DNA of 64,000 bases from Chitinophaga arvensicola (GCF_900110835.1 NZ_FOJG01000002.1:2012979-2076978); one strand, 5' to 3'. Shown: positions 36,132-44,745, numbered from the stretch's first letter. The notes: a model not told the origin generated them from the sequence alone. Numbers and translations: made by a program.

Positions 36132-36590
36132 ATGGATCATCCCGATCCCCACAGCACATTTACAGCAAGGGTTTTACAATTGAACAATCACCAAAGTTTT
36201 AAAAAAATCATGAAAACTGCAGCAAGCAAAAGTAGCCTGGAAGAGGAAAAGCATTTGATCCTACTTACTCTTAATGATTATCTTCAAGGGCGTCCGGTAA
36301 AAGACATCGATAGGCTCCGGAGGGCGTTTTACGCCGATGCGTATATCAGGACCGTCATAGACGGCAAGTTGGTTCAATGGACACTGCCGCAATACCTGGA
36401 GCTGGTGGCGCAGGCTACATTACAGGAATGCCAGCCCGAACTCCTTTCCTATACCTGGGATGGAGATACCGGGTCTGCCCAGGTGCAGTTGACTTTTGCT
36501 ACGTTTCGGTTCATTGACCGGTTTAACCTGGTAAAGTTAGACGGGAAATGGCTGATCGTGGATAAGATCTCTTACCGGGAAGACTTATAG
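36132..36590 (+). CDS. SnoaL/lumazine-binding-like NTF2-fold protein
   Basis: A 152-residue cytoplasmic protein. The part after residue 38 (LLTLNDYLQGRPVKDIDRLR, FYADAYIRTV, PQYLELV, YTWDGDTGSAQVQLTFATFR, DGKWLIVDKISY) matches the NTF2-fold family Lumazine_bd_2. Members are small, often of unknown role, and may bind or isomerise a small molecule. The ATG at 36132 follows AAGGA; an ATG at 36210 is an alternative start. It is a single gene with a terminator 75 bp downstream. Confidence 0.8.
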   Translation: MDHPDPHSTFTARVLQLNNHQSFKKIMKTAASKSSLEEEKHLILLTLNDYLQGRPVKDIDRLRRAFYADAYIRTVIDGKLVQWTLPQYLELVAQATLQECQPELLSYTWDGDTGSAQVQLTFATFRFIDRFNLVKLDGKWLIVDKISYREDL

Positions 36591-36665
36591 TGAGAAGTAT
36601 CGCACAATAGTTCCTTTCTTATAGAGCGAAGTGATTCCGGAAAATTCTGTGCGGCTTTATAGCCT

Positions 36666-36706
36666 AACATACAAAAAACCGCTGGTACGGCGGTTTTTTG
36701 TATGTT
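36666..36706. terminator. Bidirectional terminator
   Basis: AACATACAAAAAACCGC and its perfect complement form a 17-bp stem around a 7-nt loop, with A-runs on one side and T-runs on the other. It lies between the plus-strand gene ending at 36590 and the minus-strand MFS gene ending at 36777, and can serve both. Confidence 0.9.
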
Positions 36707-36709
36707 ATT

Positions 36710-36743
36710 GTGATCTGTGTGGTACGGCAATTGAACTCGCTAT
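36710..36743 (-). repeat. tRNA-3'-end-like repeat, copy 1
   Basis: GTGATCTGTGTGGTACGGCA and the following TTGAACTCG resemble the complement of a tRNA T-arm and acceptor end (GGTTCGAxxCC...GGGATCA). It is the most degenerate of three similar sequences and directly follows a terminator hairpin, as a tRNA 3' end would on the minus strand. No full cloverleaf can be formed. Confidence 0.45.
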
Positions 36744-36776
36744 TCAGTGGATTTGGTACATAAGGCACCTTACCTG

Positions 36777-38012
36777 TTAATGTGCTTCTATTCCTCCAGG
36801 CGCCACAACTGCCTTTCTTTGCCAAAAGAATAAAAAGGTAAACAAGACGATCAGTATAACCGGGAAAGTGATCATATTTACCAGGGTGGCCTGGCCTGCA
36901 GCCAGCTCCAGCGCTCCACCCGTAAGACCCTCAGAGGCTTTTTCTATCCTTGCTGCATCTATCCAGCTTCCAATAAATGGTTGAAAAATCGCTGTCGAGA
37001 ACATCCCTATTCCACCAATAATGGACATTCCTAAAGCACCGCTTCCAGGCACCCGCTGTGCCACCGTACCTACCATCACCGGCCAGAAATAACATACCCC
37101 CACGGCGAATATAACAGTAGCCACATATGCGAGCGGCCCTGTTACGGTACTAAACATATAGATACCAATAGTGGCCAGGATAGCTGACACCAACAGCACG
37201 CCCGTTTGGCCCAACATGCCAACTACCGGACCGGCAAAAAATCTTCCCAATGCCATCAACCCGGTGGTAAGGGCAAGGATCAACATAGGACTGGCGCCGC
37301 TATTACTCATAATAACACTTACCCACTGATTGGGGCCAAACTCTGTAATGGCGGTAAAGGCCATACAAATAAACAGGAATATATACAGCGGGCTAAGCAT
37401 CGCTAAGAAATGCTGTGAAAGGGAGCCCCTGACCTCTTCTTTTCTTACCACAAAAGTTTTCCCATAAAACAAAACAGCATATATAACAGTGGGCACCATC
37501 GTCACCCACATCTGCGCCTGCCATCCGAAATGAAGATCAGTCATAAACTTGGAGATCAGTGATCCGATCACAATTCCTCCGGGGAACCACATGTGGAATC
37601 TGTTCAGCATCTTATTCATATCACGACCAGCATAGGCATCTGCGATCAAAGGGTTGCAGGCTGCTTCCGTACATCCGTTACCAAACCCGATGAACAGCGT
37701 GGATACCAGGAGGCTGGCATATCCGCCAGAAAATATAGTCATCAGAATGCCAATAGTATGTGTAACAAATGCTACCTGCATAATTCTTTTCGGACCAAAA
37801 GAATGATATACCAAACCGCCAATGATCATTGAAATAGGAAAACCTAAAAAGAACATGAGGTTAATAAACCCCAGTTGCTCTGCGGTAAGTTTAAACTGAA
37901 TACCAAGTTGAGGTAAAATACCTGCCCGGATAGAGAAGGTAAAGGCAGTGGTAATTAAAGCAAAACAACTACCGGTAAACAGCGCACCTTTGTTAATTTT
38001 ATCGTTGGTCAT
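36777..38012 (-). CDS. MFS transporter
   Basis: About 411 residues from the ATG at 38012 (MTNDKINKG); the longer frame begins with TTG. There are about 12 membrane helices, the loop motif YHSFGPKRIMQ after helix 2 (a variant of the MFS motif GxxxDRxGRR) and GFGNGCTEAACNPLIADAY, which resembles sugar-type permeases of Bacteroidota. It imports or exports a small solute across the inner membrane. It lies 1.0 kb beyond the second SusCD locus, and import of a sugar released there is a possibility, not shown. A palindrome lies upstream of its start. Confidence 0.88.
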   Translation of the reverse strand: MTNDKINKGALFTGSCFALITTAFTFSIRAGILPQLGIQFKLTAEQLGFINLMFFLGFPISMIIGGLVYHSFGPKRIMQVAFVTHTIGILMTIFSGGYASLLVSTLFIGFGNGCTEAACNPLIADAYAGRDMNKMLNRFHMWFPGGIVIGSLISKFMTDLHFGWQAQMWVTMVPTVIYAVLFYGKTFVVRKEEVRGSLSQHFLAMLSPLYIFLFICMAFTAITEFGPNQWVSVIMSNSGASPMLILALTTGLMALGRFFAGPVVGMLGQTGVLLVSAILATIGIYMFSTVTGPLAYVATVIFAVGVCYFWPVMVGTVAQRVPGSGALGMSIIGGIGMFSTAIFQPFIGSWIDAARIEKASEGLTGGALELAAGQATLVNMITFPVILIVLFTFLFFWQRKAVVAPGGIEAH

Positions 38013-38357
38013 AGATGTGGATTTTAATTTCAAAACGGGAATATGAAAAAGCTTTATAGAAATAAGGAACTACAGTTCCCTAAACATATCTAATCTTTGT
38101 TATAAATAAAAGTACTTGGCTTGCATATTTTCGATACTATATTAGCCCATCCGGGGTAAAATGTATTGAGAAAGCGGTTTTGGCCAATGCCAAATGCATA
38201 CAAATAATCAATTTTTATACTCAAAATATTTCTATATTAACCATTAGAAAACTGGTCCAAAAGATTCCAAGCCACCTGAGAATAACAGGAGCAGTTTTCC
38301 TGCACTTACTAAGCTATCGTGATGTTGGCGATATAGGTCATCTTCATAAATTTAAAA
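38013..38357. other. Divergent intergenic region with a palindrome
   Basis: A 345-bp AT-rich region between the divergent MFS and serine-hydrolase genes. It holds the palindrome GGAACT-AC-AGTTCC at 38066-38079, 54 bp before the MFS start, a possible operator. No gene or RNA is visible in the remainder. Confidence 0.45.
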
Positions 38358-39407
38358 ATGAAACATACAAAGCGATTACTTAGTATAGTTATGCCAATCG
38401 TTGCGGTAATCTGCTCAGTCGTATTTATACCCTGGGAAGCGGTATGGTTATGGGCAACACCGCTACCAGATACTGTTCAGGAACAAGTTGACAAGGCAAT
38501 TGGTCGTACTTTCGACGGCATTATTGTTTATATAGATACAAAAGGAAGCAATCCTGAATTTTATGCTGCCGGTTGGAAAAACAGAGAGCATAAAGTTAAA
38601 GCCGATCCGCACGCATTATTCAAAATTGGCAGTATCAGCAAGTTATATATCGCGGCCGCTGCCGCCAAATTGGTAAATAACAAGCGTTTGTCGCTGGATA
38701 AAACACTTGCTGCGTATTTGCCTGAATTTGCGGGAAGAATTGAAAACGCAGACCAGATTACACTGAGAATGTTACTTCAACATCGAAGTGGTATCCCGGA
38801 TTTTATTGACTCACCCAAGCTTCCGTGGGACAAACTGCCGGCGGACGCCAACGGGTTTCTAAAGCTGGTATTAGATAAACCAGCCGATTTTAAACCGGAC
38901 AGTCGTTACCGTTACTCCAATACAAATTATCTGTTAATTGGTGATATTCTCGATAAAACATTAGGATACAGCCATCGCCAATATATAAAAAAGGAAATAT
39001 TGGATCCTCTTGGTCTAACCCACACTTATGGCCTGCTTAATGAAGTGGACTTAAAAGAAATGGTCAGCGGGTACTATATTGGATATAACGGAGATTTAAA
39101 AACACAAAATTTTGTATCCCCTGGTGGATCGATGGTTGCAACGGCGCAGGATGTTGGAATTTTTCTGAGGGCGTTGAATGATTCATCATTACTTAATGGG
39201 GATGAACAGGCCATTTATTCTTCGATCTATGCGTACGAACATACCGGCTTGTTACCTGGTTATTCAAGCATTGCACGCTATTATAAGGATATTGACACCG
39301 TAGTTATTGTGTTCGTGAATACAAGCGGGGGAAACTCCTGGGCGAAACTGGAAATAGTATATAACCGTATTGTTCGCATTCTACATAAGCAATTGCCCAA
39401 ACGATAA
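38358..39407 (+). CDS. Beta-lactamase-fold serine hydrolase
   Basis: A 349-residue protein with an N-terminal membrane anchor or signal (RLLSIVMPIVAVICSVVFI). It has the serine beta-lactamase/PBP motifs SISK at residues 92-95 (SxxK, Ser92 the nucleophile) and RYRYSNTNY near 190 (YxN). The third motif could be the HTGLLPGYSS region (HxG). This is the class C-like family of peptidases and esterases acting on the envelope side; a true resistance enzyme is not implied. Base composition is more AT-rich than the flanking SusCD genes. It is a single gene. Confidence 0.88.
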   Translation: MKHTKRLLSIVMPIVAVICSVVFIPWEAVWLWATPLPDTVQEQVDKAIGRTFDGIIVYIDTKGSNPEFYAAGWKNREHKVKADPHALFKIGSISKLYIAAAAAKLVNNKRLSLDKTLAAYLPEFAGRIENADQITLRMLLQHRSGIPDFIDSPKLPWDKLPADANGFLKLVLDKPADFKPDSRYRYSNTNYLLIGDILDKTLGYSHRQYIKKEILDPLGLTHTYGLLNEVDLKEMVSGYYIGYNGDLKTQNFVSPGGSMVATAQDVGIFLRALNDSSLLNGDEQAIYSSIYAYEHTGLLPGYSSIARYYKDIDTVVIVFVNTSGGNSWAKLEIVYNRIVRILHKQLPKR

Positions 39408-39621
39408 GAAATTGTAGTGCTTGAAATTGCCATTTATGTAACCTTCTGATAGTATAAGAGTCATTATATGATGATACAAACGAAATTATGCGGCTCCATC
39501 TAACACCACCTAACATTGATCAAACGCAACAAAGCATAGCATTTAAGGTTAGTAACGGTTAGCACAATTTAATATTTACCCTGTTACAGAGGAATATTTA
39601 ATATACATTTATACCATCCTT

Positions 39622-40476
39622 ATGAGAAGATTAATCCTCACTCTATGTATTCTTTTAAATCTTAAGCCTGGCCATAGCCAAACCAGATCAGTCCTTATTA
39701 CAGGACTCGATCATATCCCTGTAGTGGTTCATAACCCCGATAATGTTGCAGCTTTCTATAAATTGATTGGCTTCTCAATCAAACCAGGAAGGCGTCACCC
39801 CAATAGTATCAGAAACCAGCATATCAAATTTCAGGATGGTACTGAACTGGAGCTGATCACGGCAGACACTGCCAAAGATGAGCTATCGACTGAATACTGC
39901 AATATGCTAAAAACAGCAGAGGGACCGGCGTTCATCGGGTTATTCAGCAAAAATATTCCGGCAGTGGAAAAGCAATTAGCTACCGCCTATAAGCATCTCG
40001 AAGCTGATAACAACGCAGTGTCCTTTGCTCTGTCATCCTCATTGCATCCCCTGTTTATTGGCCGTCGTAACCTTTCACCGACAGATAAACCGGAACATTT
40101 TGCGCACCCTAATACTGCCTGGGGCCTGATAGCTGTTTGGCTGGCCCCCACCCATACAGATGATTACAAAAATGTGTTGCAGACCCTGGGAGTGCCATTG
40201 CAACAGAAACAGGTAAACTTTCATGGAGTGAACGTAAATGCGAAGATCGGCTTACTTTCGGAAGGAACAATCTACATCCTGCCGCCGTCCTACCAGGTAA
40301 TTAAGGGAAGGCCCATCATAGGCGTCACTTTAAAGGTAACAGATCTTTCGACCGTTCAGTCCTGCCTGCAAAAATCCAGCATCAAAGCAATAAAATCAGG
40401 TAACAGTATCTTCCTCCCACCTACCATTACGCATGGCTTCTGGCTGGAATTTACAGAAGTGAAGAAGATAAAGTAA
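39622..40476 (+). CDS. Exported glyoxalase-like (VOC) protein
   Basis: A 284-residue protein with a signal peptide (LILTLCILLNLKPGHSQ). The mature part begins with the glyoxalase-like module GLDHIPVVVHNPDNVAAFYK and HIKFQDGTELELIT, and a weaker second module covers residues about 150-280. It resembles PF13468-type glyoxalase-like domains. The His and Glu in these segments could bind a metal, but the chemistry is unknown. It is a single gene in the AT-rich accessory stretch. Confidence 0.82.
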   Translation: MRRLILTLCILLNLKPGHSQTRSVLITGLDHIPVVVHNPDNVAAFYKLIGFSIKPGRRHPNSIRNQHIKFQDGTELELITADTAKDELSTEYCNMLKTAEGPAFIGLFSKNIPAVEKQLATAYKHLEADNNAVSFALSSSLHPLFIGRRNLSPTDKPEHFAHPNTAWGLIAVWLAPTHTDDYKNVLQTLGVPLQQKQVNFHGVNVNAKIGLLSEGTIYILPPSYQVIKGRPIIGVTLKVTDLSTVQSCLQKSSIKAIKSGNSIFLPPTITHGFWLEFTEVKKIK

Positions 40477-40652
40477 AAACAGATTGTATTAAGACAGCCG
40501 AAGATAATGGTTTAGCATCAGCATGACTGAAACTGGAGACGAAGGGGTAGTTATAGGTCTAAGAATAGAATTGACCTCATGATACTCGAACCACTCTTAA
40601 GGTTTATAATGAGGTAGTTGAATAAAATTCATATTAAATACAGAAAATTAAA

Positions 40653-40684
40653 AAAGGCTTCAAGTTACATGACTTAAAGCCTTT
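40653..40684. terminator. Terminator-like hairpin
   Basis: AAAGGCTT-C-AAGT pairs with ACTT-A-AAGCCTTT, giving a 12 to 13-bp stem with one mismatch and flanking A and T runs. It lies 177 bp beyond the glyoxalase-like gene and 11 bp before a tRNA-3'-end-like repeat, so it may be the old terminator of a lost tRNA gene. The 40477-40652 stretch holds nothing else I can recognise. Confidence 0.6.
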
Positions 40685-40695
40685 CTAATTTGCTT

Positions 40696-40723
40696 GTGAT
40701 CCCTATGGTACAGAAATCGAACT
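40696..40723 (-). repeat. tRNA-3'-end-like repeat, copy 2
   Basis: GTGATCCCTATGGTACAGAA and the following ATCGAACT match copy 3 at 24 of 26 compared bases. Read on the minus strand it looks like a T-arm and acceptor end. The rest of a tRNA cannot be traced. Confidence 0.5.
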
Positions 40724-40893
40724 TTCTCCTATGCTATATACAGGCATTGCTGTCTGTAAGTCCTTAAATCCAGCGCCGATAAATCGATGCACCTAAAGCG
40801 ACCCATAAAAATGTTTGGTCAATGACGCAACTCGAGATTAATATTAAAACCAATCATCATTTAATACAAGGAAAAGCGGATCACAACTTCGAA

Positions 40894-41035
40894 TCAACCG
40901 AAGTGGAATATGCGCTGCGCGATTTGAATAAACCTATAGGTATAAGTTCCTTTGAACTCTCCGAAATTATACCAGACAGCTTGAAAACAACTACCTACTG
41001 TTGAAGAGATGGATAGAGAATTAATAGACGAGTAA
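40894..41035 (+). pseudogene. C-terminal remnant of a YhcG/DUF1016 nuclease
   Basis: The plus strand encodes VEYALRDLNKPIGISSFELS and EIIPDSLK, then, after a one-base insertion, LPTVEEMDRELIDE and a stop at 41033-41035. This is the characteristic C-terminal tail of one DUF1016 (YhcG) subgroup. The nuclease domain is gone, and the piece is frameshifted near 40990. It lies 230 bp before an intact DUF1016 gene whose own tail is of another type, so it is not simply a duplicate of it. Confidence 0.75.
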
Positions 41036-41052
41036 AAAGGTATTCAAACAAA

Positions 41053-41119
41053 AAAGCGCGATACATTCTTTCGAATTGTATCATGCTTTCGGGATCCCTG
41101 TGGTACAGAAGTCGAACTC
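41053..41119 (-). repeat. Hairpin plus tRNA-3'-end-like repeat, copy 3
   Basis: An imperfect hairpin (AAAGC...GCTTT with an inner GATACA/TGTATC stem, 41053-41089) is followed directly by GGGATCCCTGTGGTACAGAA and GTCGAACTC (41091-41119). On the minus strand this reads as a tRNA acceptor/T-arm end followed by its terminator. Downstream, GACTTAAAGTC (around 41130-41140) could be a decayed anticodon arm. Confidence 0.5.
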
Positions 41120-41239
41120 ATTATTTTTTGACTTAAAGTCTTATATACGCTATAATACCAGATATTAAAATACATTTGCGGACCCGTTCTTGTACTCATT
41201 TTATATAAAATAAAGCCACTATATTAACATCGCTTAAAG

Positions 41240-41247
41240 TATATTTG
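41240..41247 (+). promoter_or_regulatory. Bacteroidota-type -7 box
   Basis: TATATTTG matches TAnnTTTG exactly, 17 bp before the ATG of the YhcG gene. No good -33 TTTG is seen. Confidence 0.45.
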
Positions 41248-41264
41248 CTTTGCAACTTTTTCAT

Positions 41265-42263
41265 ATGGAAATACTGGAACAAAAATACAAACAACTTGTT
41301 TCCGGAATAGGACAGTTGTTAGCCACCGGGAGGGAAAACGCAGCTCAGCAGATAAATACTATTTTAGTATATACCTATTGGGAAATTGGTCGATATATTG
41401 TAGAATATGAACAAAAAGGAAACGAGAAAGCTGAATACGGAAGCCAGTTATTTGACAAGCTATCCAAAGATCTCACTACCTCTTACGGAAAAGGATTCAG
41501 CAGATCCAATCTTTTATACATGAGAAAATTATACAATAACTTTCCAATACGTGAGACGCTGTCTCACAAATTGACATGGAGCCATTATTTTGAAATCCTC
41601 AAATCAGATTCAGATCTGGAAATTAGCTTTTATGCCAAACAATCCGAAAAAGAAAAATGGAGTGTAAGGGAATTAAAACGGCAAATGAAAAGCATGCTTT
41701 TTCATAGGCTCGCTTTAAGTACCGACAAAGAAGGGATTTTACGGCTGGCCAATGAAGGACACGAAGTACAGCAGGCTGAAGATTTATTGAAAGATCCATT
41801 TGTATTGGAATTCTTAAATATTCCCGAACAACACCTATATCTTGAAAGCGAATTAGAAGAAAAACTCATTAATAACCTTCAACACTTCCTCTTAGAATTA
41901 GGGAAAGGGTTTGCCTTTATCGGCAGGCAATACCGCATGAGTATTGGTGGCAAACATTTCAGACTTGACCTACTATTTTATCACAGAATTTTAAAGTGCT
42001 TTGTTTTAATTGATTTAAAAAGAGGGGAAATTGATCATACAGATATTGGTCAAATGAATCTATATCTCGACTATTTTAAAAAGGAAGAGGCATCTGAAGG
42101 CGATAACGAACCTGTAGGAATATTATTAGGTGCATACAAAGATCATATCCTGGTTGAATATGCGACAAGTAGTATAACGAACAAAGTGTTGCTAGCTAAA
42201 TATCAGTTATACCTGCCAGATAAAAAACAGTTAGAAAATGCTTTGAACAAATTACTTGAGTAA
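41265..42263 (+). CDS. YhcG-family (DUF1016) PD-(D/E)XK nuclease
   Basis: A 332-residue protein from the ATG at 41265; the longer frame from 41250 begins with TTG. The N-terminal half is the DUF1016_N domain (YTYWEIGRYIVEYEQKG, YGSQLFDKLSKDLT, GFSRSNLLYMRKLY, LTWSHYFEIL). The C-terminal half is the PD-(D/E)XK nuclease with RLDLLFYH, FVLIDLKRGEI and GQMNLYLDYF. Such genes are common in mobile and defence regions, often beside restriction systems, but their role is not settled. It stands 155 bp from tRNA-Lys in an accessory stretch, next to a remnant of another copy. Confidence 0.92.
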   Translation: MEILEQKYKQLVSGIGQLLATGRENAAQQINTILVYTYWEIGRYIVEYEQKGNEKAEYGSQLFDKLSKDLTTSYGKGFSRSNLLYMRKLYNNFPIRETLSHKLTWSHYFEILKSDSDLEISFYAKQSEKEKWSVRELKRQMKSMLFHRLALSTDKEGILRLANEGHEVQQAEDLLKDPFVLEFLNIPEQHLYLESELEEKLINNLQHFLLELGKGFAFIGRQYRMSIGGKHFRLDLLFYHRILKCFVLIDLKRGEIDHTDIGQMNLYLDYFKKEEASEGDNEPVGILLGAYKDHILVEYATSSITNKVLLAKYQLYLPDKKQLENALNKLLE

Positions 42264-42352
42264 ATATTAGCAACTTATTAATTATCCCGCTGACCTCAAC
42301 GCTCATTTCTCTATCGTTACTTATCTTTTACACATTTACCACCAAAAACAAA

Positions 42353-42385
42353 AAAACCTTGTAGAATCAGCTTCTACAAGGTTTT
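42353..42385. terminator. Bidirectional terminator beside tRNA-Lys
   Basis: AAAACCTTGTAGAA and TTCTACAAGGTTTT form a perfect 14-bp stem with a 5-nt loop. It lies 32 bp beyond the 3' end of tRNA-Lys on the minus strand and 90 bp beyond the nuclease stop on the plus strand. Confidence 0.9.
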
Positions 42386-42417
42386 AATTACGTAAGAGTA
42401 TTTACTTTTACTCCTGA

Positions 42418-42493
42418 TGGTGATCCCCTTGGGACTCGAACCCAAGACCCATACATTAAAAGTGTATTGCTCTACCAACTGAGCTAGGGAATC
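42418..42493 (-). tRNA. tRNA-Lys (anticodon TTT)
   Basis: The minus strand folds as a full cloverleaf. Acceptor GATTCCC pairs with GGGGATC (one G-T pair); the D stem is GCTC/GAGC; the anticodon stem ATACA/TGTAT encloses CTTTTAA with anticodon TTT; the T arm is TTGGG-TTCGAGT-CCCAA. The discriminator is A and CCA is encoded at 42418-42420. It is the anchor point of the accessory stretch to its left. Confidence 0.97.
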
Positions 42494-42643
42494 GTTTAAA
42501 GGGAGCGCAAAAGTATGCATAAATTCTAAACTTCCAAATTTTTATTAAGAAAAATTTGGAAGCCGCTTCCGCACATCATTCCCCGGCGACGTAAAAAAGA
42601 TTATAAGAGCACGCTAACAATAAAAAGAAACGCGTATACCATT

Positions 42644-43831
42644 CTATAAATACCTCTTAACAACAGGATTCTTCCTCAGCAGATTCGTTATCCACCAACT
42701 GATGATTAGTGACACGGGGAAAGTGATAAAAAACTTCAGTACCGCCGGTAAAGGAGCGTCCAGCAGCGCATACTGGCACCAGATCACAAAAATATAGTGG
42801 ACAAGGTATATGCCATAAGCATTGGCAGAAAGGGATTTCCACCAACGGCTGCTGTAATTCAAGATACTTCTGAAAGTAGTTAAAAAGGCGATGTTGCTCA
42901 GTGTACAGGATAAAATCCAGATAGACCTGTAGATAAGGTTGGCTGGCCATTCTCCGATTTCTTTACGCGCAATCATGTCGGTTAACGGTGCCTCGCTGCC
43001 TTTCAGCATCGCATAGGCACCGGCACAGGCAACTACCCAGAAAGGCCAACGTTTTACAAAAGCACTATCTTCCCCAAAAATGCCATTGCTTAATCCTGGC
43101 GCCCCGATGATAATGCCCAGCAGAAAATAGCCGAAGTACAGCAGCACCCGGCTTACCTGGAAATCAAAAGGACCGATGCCCGTCCAGATGCCCGGCGATA
43201 CGAGGGACAATACCGGTATATAAAGCACCCAGCTGAAAATAAACCAGCCCAGGCCAATCTGCCACGGATGTTGCTGCTGTGAAGATAACCACTCCCCTGC
43301 CTGTTGCAGACCACGTTTCACAAACGGGTAGCAGCCGGCAAAAATTACGTTGAACACAAACAATACCCAGATAAACCAGGGCGGTCCCACAGGCCAGGCT
43401 TCAACAGTGAAGAAGTCTACTACATAGGCTTTCAGATCATGCCGCCCGTAGGCCAGGTAAAAAGCGGGATAGTAAGCCAGCAGCATCAGGATCGTAACAC
43501 CTATCATAAACGGAATAAACAACCGGTAAAATCTGTCACGTATAAAGATGGCCACGGTTTTTTGCCGGAGACTACCCATCACGAAAATCCCACTGATCAG
43601 AAACATCAGCGACATAAAAAAAACATCATTAAAATCCTCGAAGATATCCAGTCCCCTGGATCTGGCAGCATCTACAACAGGATGTGTAGAAGCGATATAC
43701 GCGGCTTTATTGAAGTAGGCAAAGGTAGTGTAGGCGAGCGACGAATGATGCGCCACCACCAAAACAGTAATAAACGATCGTAGATTATCTACCCAGCTGT
43801 TCCTGGCAGGCGGCAATGCCGTATTTGTCAT
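42644..43831 (-). CDS. Acyltransferase 3 family membrane protein
   Basis: A 395-residue membrane protein with about ten helices. The start WVDNLRSFITVLVVAHHSSLAY contains the conserved His of the acyltransferase-3 family, and RDRFYRLFIPFMIGV is the second family pattern. Members transfer acyl groups to sugars, peptidoglycan or glucans (OpgC/MdoC type) in the inner membrane. It is a single gene, 89 bp upstream of a lipoprotein gene on the same strand; the acceptor is unknown. Confidence 0.92.
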   Translation of the reverse strand: MTNTALPPARNSWVDNLRSFITVLVVAHHSSLAYTTFAYFNKAAYIASTHPVVDAARSRGLDIFEDFNDVFFMSLMFLISGIFVMGSLRQKTVAIFIRDRFYRLFIPFMIGVTILMLLAYYPAFYLAYGRHDLKAYVVDFFTVEAWPVGPPWFIWVLFVFNVIFAGCYPFVKRGLQQAGEWLSSQQQHPWQIGLGWFIFSWVLYIPVLSLVSPGIWTGIGPFDFQVSRVLLYFGYFLLGIIIGAPGLSNGIFGEDSAFVKRWPFWVVACAGAYAMLKGSEAPLTDMIARKEIGEWPANLIYRSIWILSCTLSNIAFLTTFRSILNYSSRWWKSLSANAYGIYLVHYIFVIWCQYALLDAPLPAVLKFFITFPVSLIISWWITNLLRKNPVVKRYL

Positions 43832-43920
43832 GATGCTTAGAAATTATGGACCTTTAACGTGAAAAGAGAAACCAATGCGGCTCATTTAAACAAGATACTC
43901 AAAATAACGAAGGAAACAGC

Positions 43921-44622
43921 TCAATAGGTAATCTCTCCCTTACTGGTGAAAGGCACAAAATTATCCAGTACCGGCAACGGACTTACCGGGATCACGCGAT
44001 TTTCCACCTCACTTTTACCGGTACCATCAGGCGCTTCTTTGTAGCGGATATATTGCCCGGTAGAAAGATTGTACTGTTCTTCTGATACAGTATTGATATC
44101 CTCCAATTGATCCTGGCTGAAACCAATCAACTCAAAATGTCCGTGCTGATAACGGAAAATATGATGCACATTGGAGTGGATCAGGGAAGTATGAATATCG
44201 AGCGTACCTTTTTTGATCACCACTTCATCGAAACGGTGCCCTTCATTCATTCCATCGGAGCCCAATGGATACGTAGCCTCAATCACGTGGTCTGCCGTCA
44301 CCACGGAGGTATAGGTACCATCCGCATGTCCGAAGAAAACCTGCAACCGGTAGGGATGCGTATTATCTGTGGTATCCTGCTGTACAGTTACAGAATCTGC
44401 AATACCATCTTTATCAAGATCCCCGATAGCTTTGCCCGCAAGATAATTATACAACGATTGTGCGGTAGCGGTATCCGGCGTATTATCCGCCGGCAGCGTA
44501 GCTGCTTCCTGTGGTGCAGCGCCGGGTGCCGTCGGGTTTTCGTGAGGTAAGCAGCTATTAAGGGCGGCGACAAACAAAACCAGGATCAATATCCCGTTGG
44601 GTTCCAAAAAAGCTCGGGGCAT
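43921..44622 (-). CDS. Lipoprotein of unknown function
   Basis: A 233-residue protein with a lipoprotein signal (ILILVLFVAALNSC) and a proline- and alanine-rich linker after the lipid-anchored Cys. The next part (AIGDLDKDGIADSVTVQQD) is a calcium-binding FG-GAP/dockerin-like loop, followed by beta strands. I do not recognise a family. It is transcribed away from another lipoprotein gene at 44746, with a composite palindrome between the two. Confidence 0.8.
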   Translation of the reverse strand: MPRAFLEPNGILILVLFVAALNSCLPHENPTAPGAAPQEAATLPADNTPDTATAQSLYNYLAGKAIGDLDKDGIADSVTVQQDTTDNTHPYRLQVFFGHADGTYTSVVTADHVIEATYPLGSDGMNEGHRFDEVVIKKGTLDIHTSLIHSNVHHIFRYQHGHFELIGFSQDQLEDINTVSEEQYNLSTGQYIRYKEAPDGTGKSEVENRVIPVSPLPVLDNFVPFTSKGEITY

Positions 44623-44692
44623 ATGGTGAAATGTTTATTTCGGCTAAGGTACAAAAAGCACGGAAATTGTTACCTGCCATCCCGATTGTAAC

Positions 44693-44725
44693 ATTACGCA
44701 GTAACGGGCCGTTATACAGCGTAAT
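44693..44725. promoter_or_regulatory. Composite nested palindrome between divergent genes
   Basis: Outer arms ATTACGC and GCGTAAT enclose inner arms TAACGG-G-CCGTTA, with 2 and 4 unpaired bases between. It lies 20 bp before the ATG at 44746 and 70 bp from the divergent start at 44622, so it could be a double operator or a leader hairpin. Confidence 0.45.
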
Positions 44726-44745
44726 CATTAAAAAATTGCTCGTCT

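Noticed and set aside
38358..39407. Antibiotic-resistance beta-lactamase
   Set aside because: The motifs fit the broad serine-hydrolase family; there are no features that point to a class C resistance enzyme.
40696..41119. Functional extra tRNA genes
   Set aside because: Only T-arm and acceptor-like parts can be aligned; acceptor and D stems do not pair.
36710..42493. A defined integrative element with exact attachment-site repeats at tRNA-Lys
   Set aside because: No exact direct repeat longer than about seven bases links the tRNA end to the other copies, and no integrase gene is present.
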